Part shown: in pieces, positions 22,482 through 34,900 of the stretch
How the letters are laid out: each line of letters starts with the position of its first letter
Numbering within the stretch: the stretch's first letter is position 1
Source of the DNA: Lamellibrachia satsuma
Taxonomy: Eukaryota; Annelida; Polychaeta; Sabellida; Siboglinidae
DNA length: 64,000 bases
Direction of reading: 5' to 3'
Assembly (NCBI GenBank): GCA_033239005.1
Contig: BSQZ01000050.1
Location: forward strand, 4,586,001 to 4,650,000
The notes under the pieces: model-generated
What the model was told of the DNA's origin: nothing
Databases searched by the model: none
The model's input: the letters and a program-made list of their open reading frames with translations, nothing else
Translations under genes and position numbers: made by a program

Positions 22482-25400
22482 GTAAGTAGACTGCGCAAAT
22501 CCGGATGGACTTATTCTAAACGATGCCACTTTAACAGCACGTTCGTTGTTTATCAGGTTATTGATGCTTTGTGCGCCGCGCTACTGCTAACATCGGCTTC
22601 CGAGAGATCGTAGGCGTGCCTACGTCGGTCCCTTTTGGGCGGTAGAATACCCAACTGTCTGAAAGGTGCCTTCTCAGTTCGATTTTCTCGAATTGAGTAG
22701 GGACATTTTTTGGGCGGTAGAACTTCCAACTGTCCTTTTGTCGCTGTCTCATTTCAAATTCATTTTGCGAAAAATCATACCTACCTAGTATCCACTGCAA
22801 CATGCTAGCTCAATTGTGCAACTTGTGTATGTAGTGTTTGCGAGTTTATCAGACAAACTATTGAATTATTTAATGTTTGGACAAGCTGATAATTCACGAA
22901 TTTCACCCTTGGTGAAATTTCATAACTTTGTTATGTGATTGGCAAGTCAGGCCCATTATCGGCATTGATCTGCGCAGTGGTTTCCAATTTGGATAATCAT
23001 TATTTTAAACCTTGCCAGATCTAACGACTGAAGTCAATTCTTTCGAAATCGGAATTGGTGATTAAATGTGTTTTTGCATACACGATGTTTAATAATATGT
23101 GTGTTTCCCGTACATATATTTTATCTTTATAATAGCGACAATAAGGTGGATCATCATTCCAGACAAGTGGCATCGTGTTTTCAGTAGGGACGACTATTGG
23201 GGATAGTTTTACTATTGCGATACTAATGATAGTACCATGTAATAGGGATTAGCCTGGAAAGCAGCCCAAGGCTTAATTTGTGAGTGGCACCATCGTGTGG
23301 CATTGGAGGCAGTTGGGTCAATATGTTGAATCCGTAGATGACTCTCCAATGATCAACCATTGTTGGTGTTATGTTGGCAAATAATTAAAATTACCCAACA
23401 ACAGTTGAAAAAGCATATTGACGAACAGGTCGTAGGCCTATTGCCTATTGCAGTGGTCAAAGAAGCCCTGTTTACTTGTCTCGCCAACTATCTCTACGAT
23501 GTCTATAGTAGTGCATCGTCATATTGACTAACTAGTAAGATGCATCGATAGGTCGATGCATTTGGTAATCTTGCATATAATAGTAAGGACAGCATATATC
23601 TAAGATTATCATATACACCTGTATTGTTACACGCTGTTATTTTGTGCATCTTTCAGCGACCCAGCAGGCGCCGACGGACGGAGGCACGCAGGGAGACTTG
23701 TGTGCTCAGCGAGGCGGTCTGTGCCAATCGATTAACGAATGCGACCAGACGACAAACGTTTTTGTGGGCTCCTGCAGCGAAGCCATCGTCTGCTGTGTGC
23801 CCAAGCGTTTCGTTTGTGAGAAGATTCGTTCAGGTGGGTAAAATACATTAATATTTTCACCCATTGTATCCAATGCTAGAAATCAGCCAGGTAATTGCAC
23901 TGTGTACGCAAAATTATAATTTGCTTTTAATAAAAACTGTACACGTTAATGTGTTGTCTTGAAAGCGACCCGTCAGCGTTATCGTCAAGATGCTCCCAAT
24001 GTTCACCCGAACAAACCGGATTGTGTCGTTGTGCGTCCGGGATCCTACAATCACTGATGGTTGGGTGACTCATAACCAAGTCCAACGACTATTTCGTATT
24101 GACAGTGCTTAATATGTAAAGCAAAAGCTTCCAGAGGAAACAGAGCAACTGAAACAAAGAGTTGCATACCAACATTACTACTACTGTTACATTCCCATTA
24201 TATAATAACATATGTAATCACAATAAAAAGCAATGTATTTTATCAATATAACAGCATAATATAGTTACATGGCCACAAATATAGGTCATTCTTCAATACA
24301 CATTTACATCATTGTGACTTTGAATACATGACGAAATAAACTAGGTTCATACACTCCAATCAATAATAGGTGTGCGGTACGTCAGATAACACATTGCCAT
24401 AAATGGCCACAAATAGTGTTTCTCCCCACAGCGACAGAGATAAATTGTCTATATGTATAGTGAGCCGGGAGAAGGTTGCTTGCATTGAACAACGTATGCC
24501 GTCTTCTCTGGCCCAGGGCGAACATAAAGCAGCAAAATCCACCTGGGTTAAATCTTCCCCACTTTATAATGTAGGCGTCCGCGTCTAAAATATGTATAAT
24601 TATTAAGCACTGATCTAGGATCCCGAAAGGGGCTACTGTGGTAGCCCGCATTACGTCGGGATGACCGACGTAAAGGCATAGGCGAAATAACTACCTGGTA
24701 TTGGTCCGAATCTGAATCGGAGTACATAATAGTCGGTTCTCGAGAGATGGTGCTTTCGACTCGTCCAGATTCGGCGTCCGATGACTCTACATCACTATGT
24801 AATATGTTTGGTCCAGACCTACGTGTTTGATATCGAGATTCCCGATCCGTTATTGCGCGTCTCTCTTTCCCTGGGACACACACTCGTAAATCTGTATGGT
24901 TAATGACTCGACTCTTATGGTCAGTCACTGGCGCAACGACAAATTTCTGGATCGTGTAAATCTTGTTCTACTCGGTGACAAACTTGGCGTCAAAACACCG
25001 TCCCTGTTCCGAGTGTATCCGACACGGAACTCCATAACGGAAGAACCACTCCCGTACCAGAGCTTTGGCTACCGTTTGCGTTGTCTGATTCTAGTCGGCA
25101 CTGCTATAGTAACAACAGGAAACAGGATACAGGAAATATTTATTCGTCCCAAAGACAAAAAACAGAGTATTCAACACAAAAACCATACAATATATTACAT
25201 ATATGTCGGCATGAAAAAATTAACTGGTAAGAATATAGTGTACGGTCTGAAAATAAAATATAATATCATATAAGGTACGGGAGACTCCTACTACGACTAA
25301 ACATTAATCGCTGTCGTAGGAGCCACCCTGTCGTTTAATTTCACCCGTTATTTAAATATATACAAAAGAAAATCCCTATAGATATTAATGCATAATTACT

Positions 25401-28400
25401 GAGTGAAAAACATTTATATAAATATGTCTGTATATTACAAATGCCAATTATATTCCTACAAGCGGAGTCATTTTTAACCAAGTAGGAATCGAGACATAGT
25501 CAGTCATGTTGACATATATAGCAATTTTGGATTGCACATTTTTATAATGTTTTATATAATTTGAGAAACCATGTAAACTGTGAGTGGTGATCTTGTCTTT
25601 TAATACATCAGGTGCATTATTTATGGTATGTGGCAAACTTTACCTGAGACTTCGTTTAGCAAACTCGTGGTGTACCCTGATCGTATGTATATTTTATTGA
25701 CCACGTGTATTATAGTTGTAAACACTATTGTGTTGATCAAGTGGTAAGTTTTGCAAGTAGAAAGGTAGTTTATTGTTTGAAAATTTACGATGTAGTTTTA
25801 GTTCCTGCAATTTTAGAATATGCTCTACTTTTAGTAAATTAAGACTTTTGAACAGTGGAACTTTATACTTGCTTAAACATATAATTCGGATGGCTTTCTT
25901 TTGAAGTTTTTTATTCTATCACATCTATAGCCCCATGCCGTTAAGCCATATTTTATATGTGACAATATCAAAGTGTTATACAACATAATCTTTATATTAA
26001 GAGGTAACAATCGTTTGAGTTTATTTAGGATACCTATAATTCTGGAGCATCTATTTGAAATTTTGTTTTATGTGGCTTTGCCAGTTTAATTGTTCATTAA
26101 AACTTATCCCTAGGAAATTGAACTTTTCTACTCTATATATGTATTATCTATTTTTATATTTAGTGGATTTTTCATATTAATTTTTCTAGCCGTTTTGAAA
26201 TTCATATATTTGGATGTATTTACATTTAGAGATAATTTGTTTAATTTAAGCTACTCATTAATTTTGTCCAGTTGTGTGTTGATTAAGAATTCTACATTTA
26301 AATTTTTGCTATATTGTGCGAAAGAATCTAGGGTACTTGAAAGTGTCGTGTCATCGGCGTACATAATAAAGTTGAATTTTGGACTAGATTGGGCAAACTC
26401 ATTTATGTAAATTATAGAAAACAAAGGGAGAAGAATTTATCCTTTAGGTACGCCTGTTGAAATATGAAGCATATCTGATTGGGCGTCTTCAAATTCTGCG
26501 TATTGATTTCTATTTGTTAAATAATTGTTTAATAGGTGTAAAGCTACAACTTTTACACCATGAAACTCTAGCTTATCGATTAATATTGACTGATCCAGAG
26601 TATCAAATGTTTTTGACATGTCCAAGTAAATATTTATAGGTATTTCCTTATTATCCATACGTGTCGATATCCTATCAATTAATTCAAGAGCTTCAAATTC
26701 CGTAGAATGTTCCTTTCTAAATCCATACTGACTATCGTACATAAGTTTGTGTCTTTTTAAGAAAGAATCTGGCTGGTCATAAATAATTGTTTCCACTACT
26801 TTTGAAATTGCAGGTAAGATTGATATTGGCCTGTAGTTGCAGAATAGGGTTTTGTCCCCTTTTTTATAAATTGGTATTACTTTGGCCTTTGGCAGTTTTG
26901 AGTTTGTCGGGGAAGATACCCGTAGTTAATATTTGGTTTGTGATTAAAGTTAAAGATTTTGTCAAAACAGGTTTAATTAATTTTAGAAGTCGTGAAGAAA
27001 TACCGTCAACTCCGCAACTTGCTTTTGTGTGCATAGCATCTATTGTTTTAGATATTGTTTCTTAATTAATAAGTTGAAAATTAAATACATTGTTATGGTT
27101 TCCATTAAGATAGTATCTGAAACTTTTATTTGTGGAAATTTATATTTGGTTGGCTAAATTTGAGCCAATATTGGTAAACTATAAATTAAATGTGTTTGCA
27201 TTTGCCGTTTTATCTGCTATGATATTTTCGTTACAAATAAAGGAATTGGGGGACGTTTTCTTTATGTATGTTGTATAAAGAATACCATTAATTGTTTCCT
27301 ATTTTAATGTTATTTTTGAATGTGCTAAAACATGAATCGTAATGTATGCGTTGAGCAGCACGTATGCTTTTTTAAGGATAGTATTATAGGTAGTCAGGTT
27401 GATCCGAATTGCAAAGTATTTTGGTGATTCTGGTCGAGTAGTTTTAGTGTCTTATACAATATAACTCTGTATCGAATGGATTTGAGCAGACCTAACGTAA
27501 TCCAAGCGGATTTCTTGTGTTTGCATTGTTTTAACTTAACTGTTTTATATGGCATATGTTTATTTTTGCACATTGCATTACGTCATGTAGTATATCAAAA
27601 TTTACATTAGGGTTTGCATTAGGAGATTGGTCGAGTTTACTGTAAACATTTGATGAGGAAACCTCGTGTATAAAATCAGATATTGAATGAGAGTTATGTA
27701 CAGTAATTTTTATATATCTTGGTAAAGGTTATGTGTGGGAAACTGTATTTAGAAAAGTGAAATATGGTTGGTTGTCTGATAATTGTTTAGTTAAAATCCC
27801 TGATTTAGGTTTCATTGTAGATTTAGTTAATTTGCAAAAGAAATTATCAATTAGGGTTCCATTATTTTTGGAGAGCCTAGTAGGAAGTGTGATGTGGGGA
27901 TAAAAGCTATATGATATTAAAGTATTATCAAATTCCGCGAATACTTCTTTTCGTTTATTTTCAAAAGGTTTATATTGAAGTCTCTTGCAATAATAACATC
28001 TGAGTTTGTTCTGTCAAATGACGAAATGATAGGTGTGAATTCGGAAAGAAATTTTTTATAATTTTCGTTAAGGTCTCTTTTGGGCCTGTAAATGCTACCA
28101 ATTATTATATATCTAGAAAGCCCACCACCAATTACTTTAATAAATTGACCTTCCCAATTGTCATACTGATTAAGAGACAAAATAACTTTTCAGTTAAATG
28201 TTTTGCTTAAATACATTACCAGACCATGTTGAATGACGTATTGGTTGAACATCCTCATCAAGTGTTTCTTTTAACTATAATATATTAAATAAAGAATTGC
28301 GGTTAGTACCTCCTTGAAAATGAATAAATGATTCATCATCATCCATTATTTGGATACACAATTATGGTCAATGGTCAACTGGCAAATGACTGAACTGTTA

Positions 28401-29242
28401 TTCATACAACATGAACATACCAAATGGTCCATAAGGCGATGACATCAGACGTTACCTGTTCAATGAAACAATGCAGACAGATTACTCCATTTCCTTGTGT
28501 TGGCACTGTTGGGGTGGGTTGGGGTGGGTTGGGATGGGTTGGGGTAGCAGCTCATTGGGAGGAGTAAACATTAGCAATGGCAACCCTAAATATTTACAAC
28601 CAGCGAGCTTGACTAGTGGCAGCTGTAGTTATCCACACCAATATCCCAGTGACACCACTAGTGGACAGGCTATTGTCTTGGGTTCCCATTCCTTTCTGGC
28701 CTACCTGAAAGGTTAGCCTTTCATTTCCTACCATAGTTCGCAGTTAACTGTCAATTGTCTACTCCTCCCTCCCATTTCTACCACATATGCAAGCGTGGAA
28801 CTCAGTGTATGACTGTACAGACATGTTCATGTAGTGGGTCTGGTATGTAGTGGGACTTAGTGACTACAATAATGTATTACTGTATTTATTAAATAAATCA
28901 ATTATGTGTATGTATACATTACGTTATGCTGTCTCCAAATAAAACGAAACGTTAATATAAAGCCAAAACATTTGAAATTAACTCAAATGCATTTGTAAAT
29001 GTGAAACCAAAACATTTCCATTTTTCATTTGAATGCGACACAAAGCATTTGCATTTGCATTTGCATTTGATTGCGTTCCTGGAAAATGGCATTTCAATTT
29101 GCATTTGAAACAAGTGAAATATTTGCATTTGCATTCAAATGCGTTGACATGTATTTGTTGACAAGTCTCACACACGCACGCACACAAGCACGCACACACG
29201 CACACACACACACACACACACACTCACTCACTCACTCACTCA

Positions 29243-29331
<89 letters not shown>

Positions 29332-29663
29332 ACGCACACGCACACGCACACGCACACGCACACGCACACGCACACACACACACACACACGCACACGCACA
29401 CGCACACGCATACATACAGCTGGAGTATAATTAGATAATAAGATTATTATTGTATGTCCCCAGGTTTCTGCACCAGCGACATCACCAATTGTGAGTTGAA
29501 GCCGGGACACCAGGTGTCGGGCCTCGTGTGTTCAGTGGACTCCTTCTGCTGTGTGCTCCCTCCCCCTTTCTTTCCCCGGAGGGATTGCGATCACGACCAC
29601 CACAGGCTCTGCTCTCGCCACGGCGGCCGGGGTGGTCATCGTGACTGGGGTGGTCACCTGTAG
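22433..29663 (+). CDS. secreted two-domain beta-defensin-like peptide with His-rich tail (3 exons)
   Basis: The spliced model is 426 bases (141 codons plus stop), with exons of 49, 177 and 200 bases and both introns in phase 1. Residues 1-17 form a hydrophobic signal peptide. The exon 2 domain has Cys at about 32, 39, 45, 56, 62 and 63 (C-x6-C-x5-C-x10-C-x5-CC), close to beta-defensin spacing and also like tick carboxypeptidase-inhibitor modules; one extra Cys is at 70. The exon 3 domain has Cys 78, 85, 98, 104 and 105 (one of the six missing), then Cys 117 and 125 in a tail rich in His, Arg and Gly. The mature part has 14 cysteines, an even number. An extracellular defence or inhibitor peptide is likely but inferred. 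A broken mirror copy lies in the left arm. Confidence 0.7.
23657..23833 (+). CDS. exon 2: six-cysteine defensin-like domain
   Basis: The acceptor CATCTTTCAG ends at 23656 and the donor is CAG then GTGGGT at 23834. It is a symmetrical phase 1-1 exon of 177 bases. It begins with a Thr/Gln/Gly linker (TQQAPTDGGTQGD), then CAQRGGLCQSINEC, a ten-residue loop, and CSEAIVCCVPKR. The symmetrical phase suits duplication or shuffling of the domain, and exon 3 carries a related motif. Confidence 0.75.
24060..24545. other. intron sequence, nothing recognised
   Basis: Lies in intron 2 of the defensin-like gene. AT-rich, without a coding family or a clear repeat. Confidence 0.4.
24546..25130 (-). pseudogene. 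Gypsy-type LTR retrotransposon integrase relic
   Basis: On the - strand, from about 25090, the frame reads ALVREWFFRYGVPCRIH followed by SEQGR, the region around the second Asp of a Gypsy integrase core (normally SDQGRNFES; here the Asp is Glu). A stop follows shortly. Downstream frames (24928-24548) carry VINHTDLRVCVPG and the basic C-terminal stretch PLRRSSRRNAGYHSSPF common at the end of Gypsy pol. The core between these parts is deleted. It sits in intron 2 of the defensin-like gene, in opposite orientation. Confidence 0.6.
25440..28340 (-). mobile_element. decayed non-LTR retrotransposon (EN + RT), Jockey/CR1-group
   Basis: Read on the - strand, the order is endonuclease (SIYRPKRDLNENYKKFL and DVIIARDFNINLLKINE at 28180-27917, where GDFN has become RDFN), then later endonuclease segments near 27900-27750. 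Then comes RT with YGFRKEHSTEFEALELIDRI, NIYLDMSKTFDTLD and STGVPKG (26796-26437), MYADDTTLSST near 26370-26340, and C-terminal segments near 26200-25900 (LTAWGYRCD-like). Many stops and frame changes. It lies in intron 2 of the defensin-like gene and has no detectable target-site duplication. Confidence 0.75.
28350..28950. other. unassigned intron 2 sequence with a G-rich run
   Basis: Apart from the G-run at 28511-28544 no repeat or family is recognised. An 81-codon frame at 28471-28716 lacks family resemblance. Confidence 0.4.
28511..28544 (+). other. G-quadruplex-prone run
   Basis: At least eight runs of three or four G separated by T, TT or AT. This satisfies the usual G3+N1-7 pattern with ease and resembles telomere-like GGGTT units. 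Confidence 0.75.
29046..29137. promoter_or_regulatory. cluster of six ATTTGCAT octamers
   Basis: Six copies of ATTTGCAT (complement ATGCAAAT, the octamer bound by POU/Oct factors) occur in 92 bases: three overlapping near 29046, one near 29097 and two near 29121. They lie about 330 bases upstream of exon 3 in intron 2. It may equally be a decayed (TTTGCA)n repeat. Confidence 0.4.
29166..29415. repeat. (CA)n / (CACG)n microsatellite
   Basis: CA repeats with internal ACTC (29221-29246) and CGCACA sections, ending about 50 bases before the exon 3 acceptor. Confidence 0.95.
29464..29663 (+). CDS. exon 3: second cysteine domain and His/Gly/Arg-rich tail
   Basis: The acceptor TGTCCCCAG ends at 29463; the terminal TAG is at 29661-29663. 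The exon codes for FCTSDITNC, a longer loop, then CSVDSFCCV, echoing the order of exon 2 but without its third cysteine. A proline stretch (LPPPFFPRR) leads to DCDHDHHRLC and a tail with HGGRGGHRDWGGHL. The His clusters could bind metal ions; this is inference. Only the last part is conserved in the left arm. A possible polyadenylation signal (AATAAAATAA near 30393) lies far downstream, with a counterpart in the left arm. Confidence 0.65.
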
Positions 29664-31121
29664 AAGGTCAACGCGGCGTGTGTCGAGCTGTCTTGGCGGG
29701 AGCAGTCGTGCTGACACTGACTGGGAATACATTTATTCGAACTGGTGTTTAAAGATCCCTCATCGATGCAGTTGTGTTTGCGCGTAACGTGTCAGACTAT
29801 TTCGCGAAAAAAGAACCTATCTAGCATCCATTACAACTGGCTATCATCCATTACAACTAGCTAACTGGTTGATACAAATGTGCTACTTAGTTTTAGTGGA
29901 GTCATCTGACAGACTGTTATTGTTTACCGGATCCGTTCAAAATTCGACAAACGTTGTCTAATGCTATCCACACTTTCGCAAGTTACCCAATCTAACGATC
30001 AAATTCAATGTGTTCGATGATTTCATCACAACAGCGCACTCCTTTATTAAACCGACTGTGCATATTGCTTAACATATTCACACACTACACAATAATTTAA
30101 CATTGACGCACCTGATTCACTATGTGAGTTTTAAGTTGCTCTCTGCGCCTGACACTGTAAAACAGAAATGGGACACCGTGTATGTGTGTTTATCCAATAT
30201 ACTTACATCATTAATCATTCCCCTATATTTGCTTAACAGAGAACGAATATATAACAATTGTATGATAGAGTTTGGTATTTAATGCACGGTTTGTTTAAGA
30301 GACAATGTATGACTATGACATAAATATATACGGTACTATTATTATGGAGCAAATGTAACATTTACTTTGTTTCATGTTTTGACGAGATACTAAAATAAAA
30401 TAAGTATTGTAATTGTACATGTAATTACCTTTGTTTGTTGCTGTGTATTTGTTAAAATGTAATATCCGTATTTTTGTACTTTAACATCCGAGCTATTTTT
30501 AGGATCACTGAAGGTTGGCCGATTTCGGCCCTTCATCGGATGAGTGAGGGCCGAGCGCCAACATCCAATGAATACCCGACTTAAATATTAAATGTTCCGT
30601 AGGACACGAGTAACTCACTGATTTGTGTACAGAACAATAACCGACGTTAGCTAGTAAAAATATACTACTGACGTAAGAAGTAGGAGCGGCCCAAAATCGC
30701 TACATTATGCTGGCGTTTGGACGTCCACGGACGTTTTCAATTAACATTTCAATTAAAAAACATTTACGGTACTGCAAATGATGTCCTTTGTCTGTGGTGG
30801 TTTCGCGTTAATTCAGAGCTAGTCCACATTGCGGGTATTTCATGCGATATTTGTGCATACGTGTGTATTGCGATCCTGACTACCGTTTGTAAACTACTTA
30901 GCCGTAAATCGTAATGTCCTCGGTGCTTCGTAAAAATGTTCGCGATTTGCGCGTGCCAAGCTGTGTAGAAGAGCGACATACATAACGAGGACACTGCTAT
31001 GTCTAACGCTGCAAATGAAAGTGCTCCACAATTAACAAAAACAATATACACATTGTAAAAGCGTGCAACATTGTTTCCACTAACTACTAATCAAACACAA
31101 ATACTAAAATAGTTGTCTGAT

Positions 31122-31260
<139 letters not shown>

Positions 31261-31367
31261 ATACATATCAAGGAAGTGATCATAATCCCGTGTGATGGAT
31301 CATGTGGCTTATATGTCACAAATCGTGACAAGACAATGTGCGCAAACATGACAGGAAATGATTGCTA

Positions 31368-32258
<891 letters not shown>

Positions 32259-32260
32259 TA

Positions 32261-33101
32261 CCTTAAGTTTCCGTGTATAATACGCCCCCATGTATAATAC
32301 GCACCCTGACTTTTGCTAAATTCTGATAGAATTTCTACATTACCATGTATAATACCCACCCCAACTTTTGGCATTGATCCCTGATTTCCGCGCTTCTGAT
32401 AGTTTGCTTGAAGCGCGAGTTACACTTAGGCCACTGTCATTTCATCAAAGTTCGTTTGTGTGATGATCCTTGAATCCATCTCAGAATCGTAAACATATCA
32501 CGCAAGTTACGACAATGCCGCCGGCTCGTCGCACGAGACAATATATCGCCTCGTTAGTCGTGTAAGCCCTACGTAACTTGCATTTTAGCTTGACCATTGC
32601 GGAACTGATTAAATCTGTGCTTATTAGAACTTACTTTGCGTCGTTCTGATATCAATTTAAAATTAATACCAAGCTCTATTCTGATATGTTGCACGCACAC
32701 TTTCTACGGCGAAGCATACATACGGTACAATCATCTTTATTTGCATTCACAACTTTAAACATCGATTCACATTGGCTGAGCCGTGGGCGTGACATTAACT
32801 ATTCAGGTCGCTCACGTGATTCAACAACGCCAATCATGATGCCTTGGCGCTCAGGGAGCAACACATATTTGAGTGTATTAACCCGACACTGTCCACACAT
32901 TTCTGCGTTATTCCCGGTCAGCGACGCTCCCGGTCGCGTACGCTTCCCACTCATTGATGTCATAGTACTAGTGTTCCAGTAGCGCTATCCATATCCGGTC
33001 GGAAAAATTGTTTTTCGCCCTATCACTATGTATAATACGCACCCAGACTTTTAAGTAAAAAATGAAGGGAAAAAATGCGTATTATACACGGAAACTTACG
33101 G
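32261..33101 (+). mobile_element. MITE-like DNA transposon, pogo/Tigger-type candidate
   Basis: 25-bp terminal inverted repeats (32261-32285, CCTTAAGTTTCCGTG...; 33077-33101 its complement) differ at one base and are flanked by TA on each side (32259-32260 and 33102-33103), as for Tc1/mariner-pogo insertions. Subterminal repeats of TGTATAATACGCACC occur at both ends. A short frame at about 32514 (MPPARRTRQYIASL) resembles the N-terminus of pogo-type transposases but stops after 17 codons. No DDE domain remains. Confidence 0.65.
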
Positions 33102-33282
33102 TACTCACACTTGCACTGGCGAGCGTCAAATAAAAATTAATGGCCTCGTCAAGTTAAGCTATGACGACGACACCGCCGACAAAAAGCCAATTACAGTAAC
33201 ATAATAATGTCGTCAGCTTAATTTCTGCACCAGTTACACGTGATGATCAACCCAGACAAGAATTAACCAGAGGAAGAGTGTC

Positions 33283-33960
33283 ATGTACCTTGCTCGTTAC
33301 AAAGTCGAGACTGGCCCCATCAGAACGATGACAATTCCGAGGTTCGAGCGGTCGGCTCCAGCCCTGTCGGTTAAGCTGGACAAGACGCTGCGCAAAGAGC
33401 TCGACAAAGAGTTAGAAGACTCAGTCTGCTGGACCCACAGCATGATAGTCATAGCCTACATCAAGGATGAGGAGAGACGGTTTGAGACCTTCGTCTCCAA
33501 TCATCCGTCTCTAATACATGACGGATCCAAACCTGCACAATGGCGACACGTCGGCTCGGCATTGAACCCGGCACACGACCTGTCACGTGGGCTCATTGCT
33601 GAAGAATTGTTGACAATTCAGAAATGGATATGCGGACCAAGCTTCTTAGCTGAATAAGAAAGTAAATGGTCCGTGCGCCAACAACATAGAAGCATAACAT
33701 ATGAAGACTCTGAGGTGAGGAAGCCGAGGGAAGCTGGGGTCTACTCAACTCAGACTGATTAAGGTACAGCCTTCCTAGACAGACTCATACTCAAGCATTC
33801 TTCGTGGTACCGGCTGAAAAGGAGCATTGCCTGGTTAGTGAGAGTGAGGTCGATGCTACTTGCAAGAACGAAAGGACAAGAAACCCGATGGACAAAGGAA
33901 GGAATATCGGTTGATGAGATGCAAAGTGTAGAAATCAGGGATGTGATCGTGCCGGTTTTT
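33283..33960 (+). pseudogene. BEL/Pao retrotransposon pol fragment
   Basis: The 124-codon frame matches the RNase H-side part of BEL/Pao pol: TIPRFERSAPALSVKLDKTL (the normally conserved PRLEL region), SMIVIAYIKDEERRF, FVSNHPSLIHDGSKPAQWR and NPAHDLSRGL. After its stop at 33655 the family continues in another frame near 33795-33890 (SSWYRLKRSIAWLVR). No LTRs, protease or integrase are seen around it, so this is an isolated fragment. Confidence 0.75.
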
Positions 33961-33961
33961 T

Positions 33962-34350
33962 TGGGGGGTTAAAAATCGACCCACGTGAATCGTCCAGATC
34001 CGTTGAGAAAATCTGGAGGGGAGGTCCTACGAAACGCGAGGTCCACCAAGTACGCCACGATAATCATTCGACTGGTGCGAAATGTAACACTGCCGCTGAT
34101 CCGTTTCGTACTCAACGCATGCACGCCTTCGTCGTAGACAACGGAACGTCCTAGTCGAATACCACCCAGTGTTTACATTGGGAACATTTCTCTCGATATG
34201 ACCTAAGACATTTCTCAATTATTCGACCCCTCTTCATTTGCAAGCGTACACCTCATTGGTTAACTGCTTTTTCGACCGAACTGTTCTTTTTCCACATGTT
34301 TTCATTGGTGGATTGATCTAAATTCGCACGTTAGACTGGTGCCCAGTCCG
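33962..34350. other. no gene seen
   Basis: A poly-T/poly-G switch at 33956-33969 follows the BEL/Pao fragment. The remainder is unassigned. Confidence 0.35.
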
Positions 34351-34352
34351 CC

Positions 34353-34900
34353 GTGCGGCGCCACTTTTATATCACACGAAAGCGTTGTGTGTGTAACGTC
34401 TTTAATGAAGGATTCGGGAATCAGATTAGCTATGATTATCTCCGTGATGTGCTGCCATCGTTCGTTGCACACGAGTTCGCAGCGGCAAGCGAGGGCGACA
34501 TTTGGCGGGTAAGTAAAATCTCTTTGAACAGCTTTAAACGTGTAAATACTGCTATAAATGGTATTAATAAAGTGCCATTGTATGAACGTTGTTTTTATTG
34601 TAATTATACATCAACAGTCGCTGATGAGTCCCACTAGTGACGTCTCTTGTGATTCCTGTCTCTATTCTAACGCGATATTTTGCAAGATTGCAAAACTTAG
34701 CTTTTTTTGCTTGTAGTGTAGGTTTGTTTAATGTTTTGTTCGTTGGTATTATTCAACCATTTCTGTAGCAAAGTATAGCTATTAACAGAATGTAGTTTTC
34801 AAAGTAAACTAATAAAGAATTATATCAGTAATTATGATTGACTCTGTCTTTTTCAGGTGTTGACCATTTATTTCACAATGTCAAAGCAGAACATATGACG
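34353..34900 (+). other. possible two-exon unit with good splice signals, no family
   Basis: An open frame without ATG (34353 onward, containing GFGNQISYDYLRDVLPSFV) meets a consensus donor GTAAGT at 34510. An acceptor with a strong pyrimidine tract (CTGTCTTTTTCAG) ends at 34857. Joining them in frame gives only 13 more codons before a stop. The product is not recognised and no start codon is identified. Chance occurrence is quite possible. Confidence 0.15.

Larger units (their letters stand above)
22810..31120 (+). repeat. right arm of large interrupted inverted duplication
   Basis: The mirror of 11310-22240. It carries the intact gene exons 2 and 3. Non-matching stretches are 24.06-29.46 kb (Gypsy relic, non-LTR element, CA repeat) and about 30430-30715. 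It ends at a long (AT)n tract at 31122, as the left arm does at 11310. Confidence 0.85.

Noticed and set aside
22558..22803. - strand 81-codon frame in the centre between the arms, considered as exon 1 of the left-arm copy
   Set aside because: No signal peptide, no donor in the needed phase, and it contains a small direct repeat (FYRPK twice).
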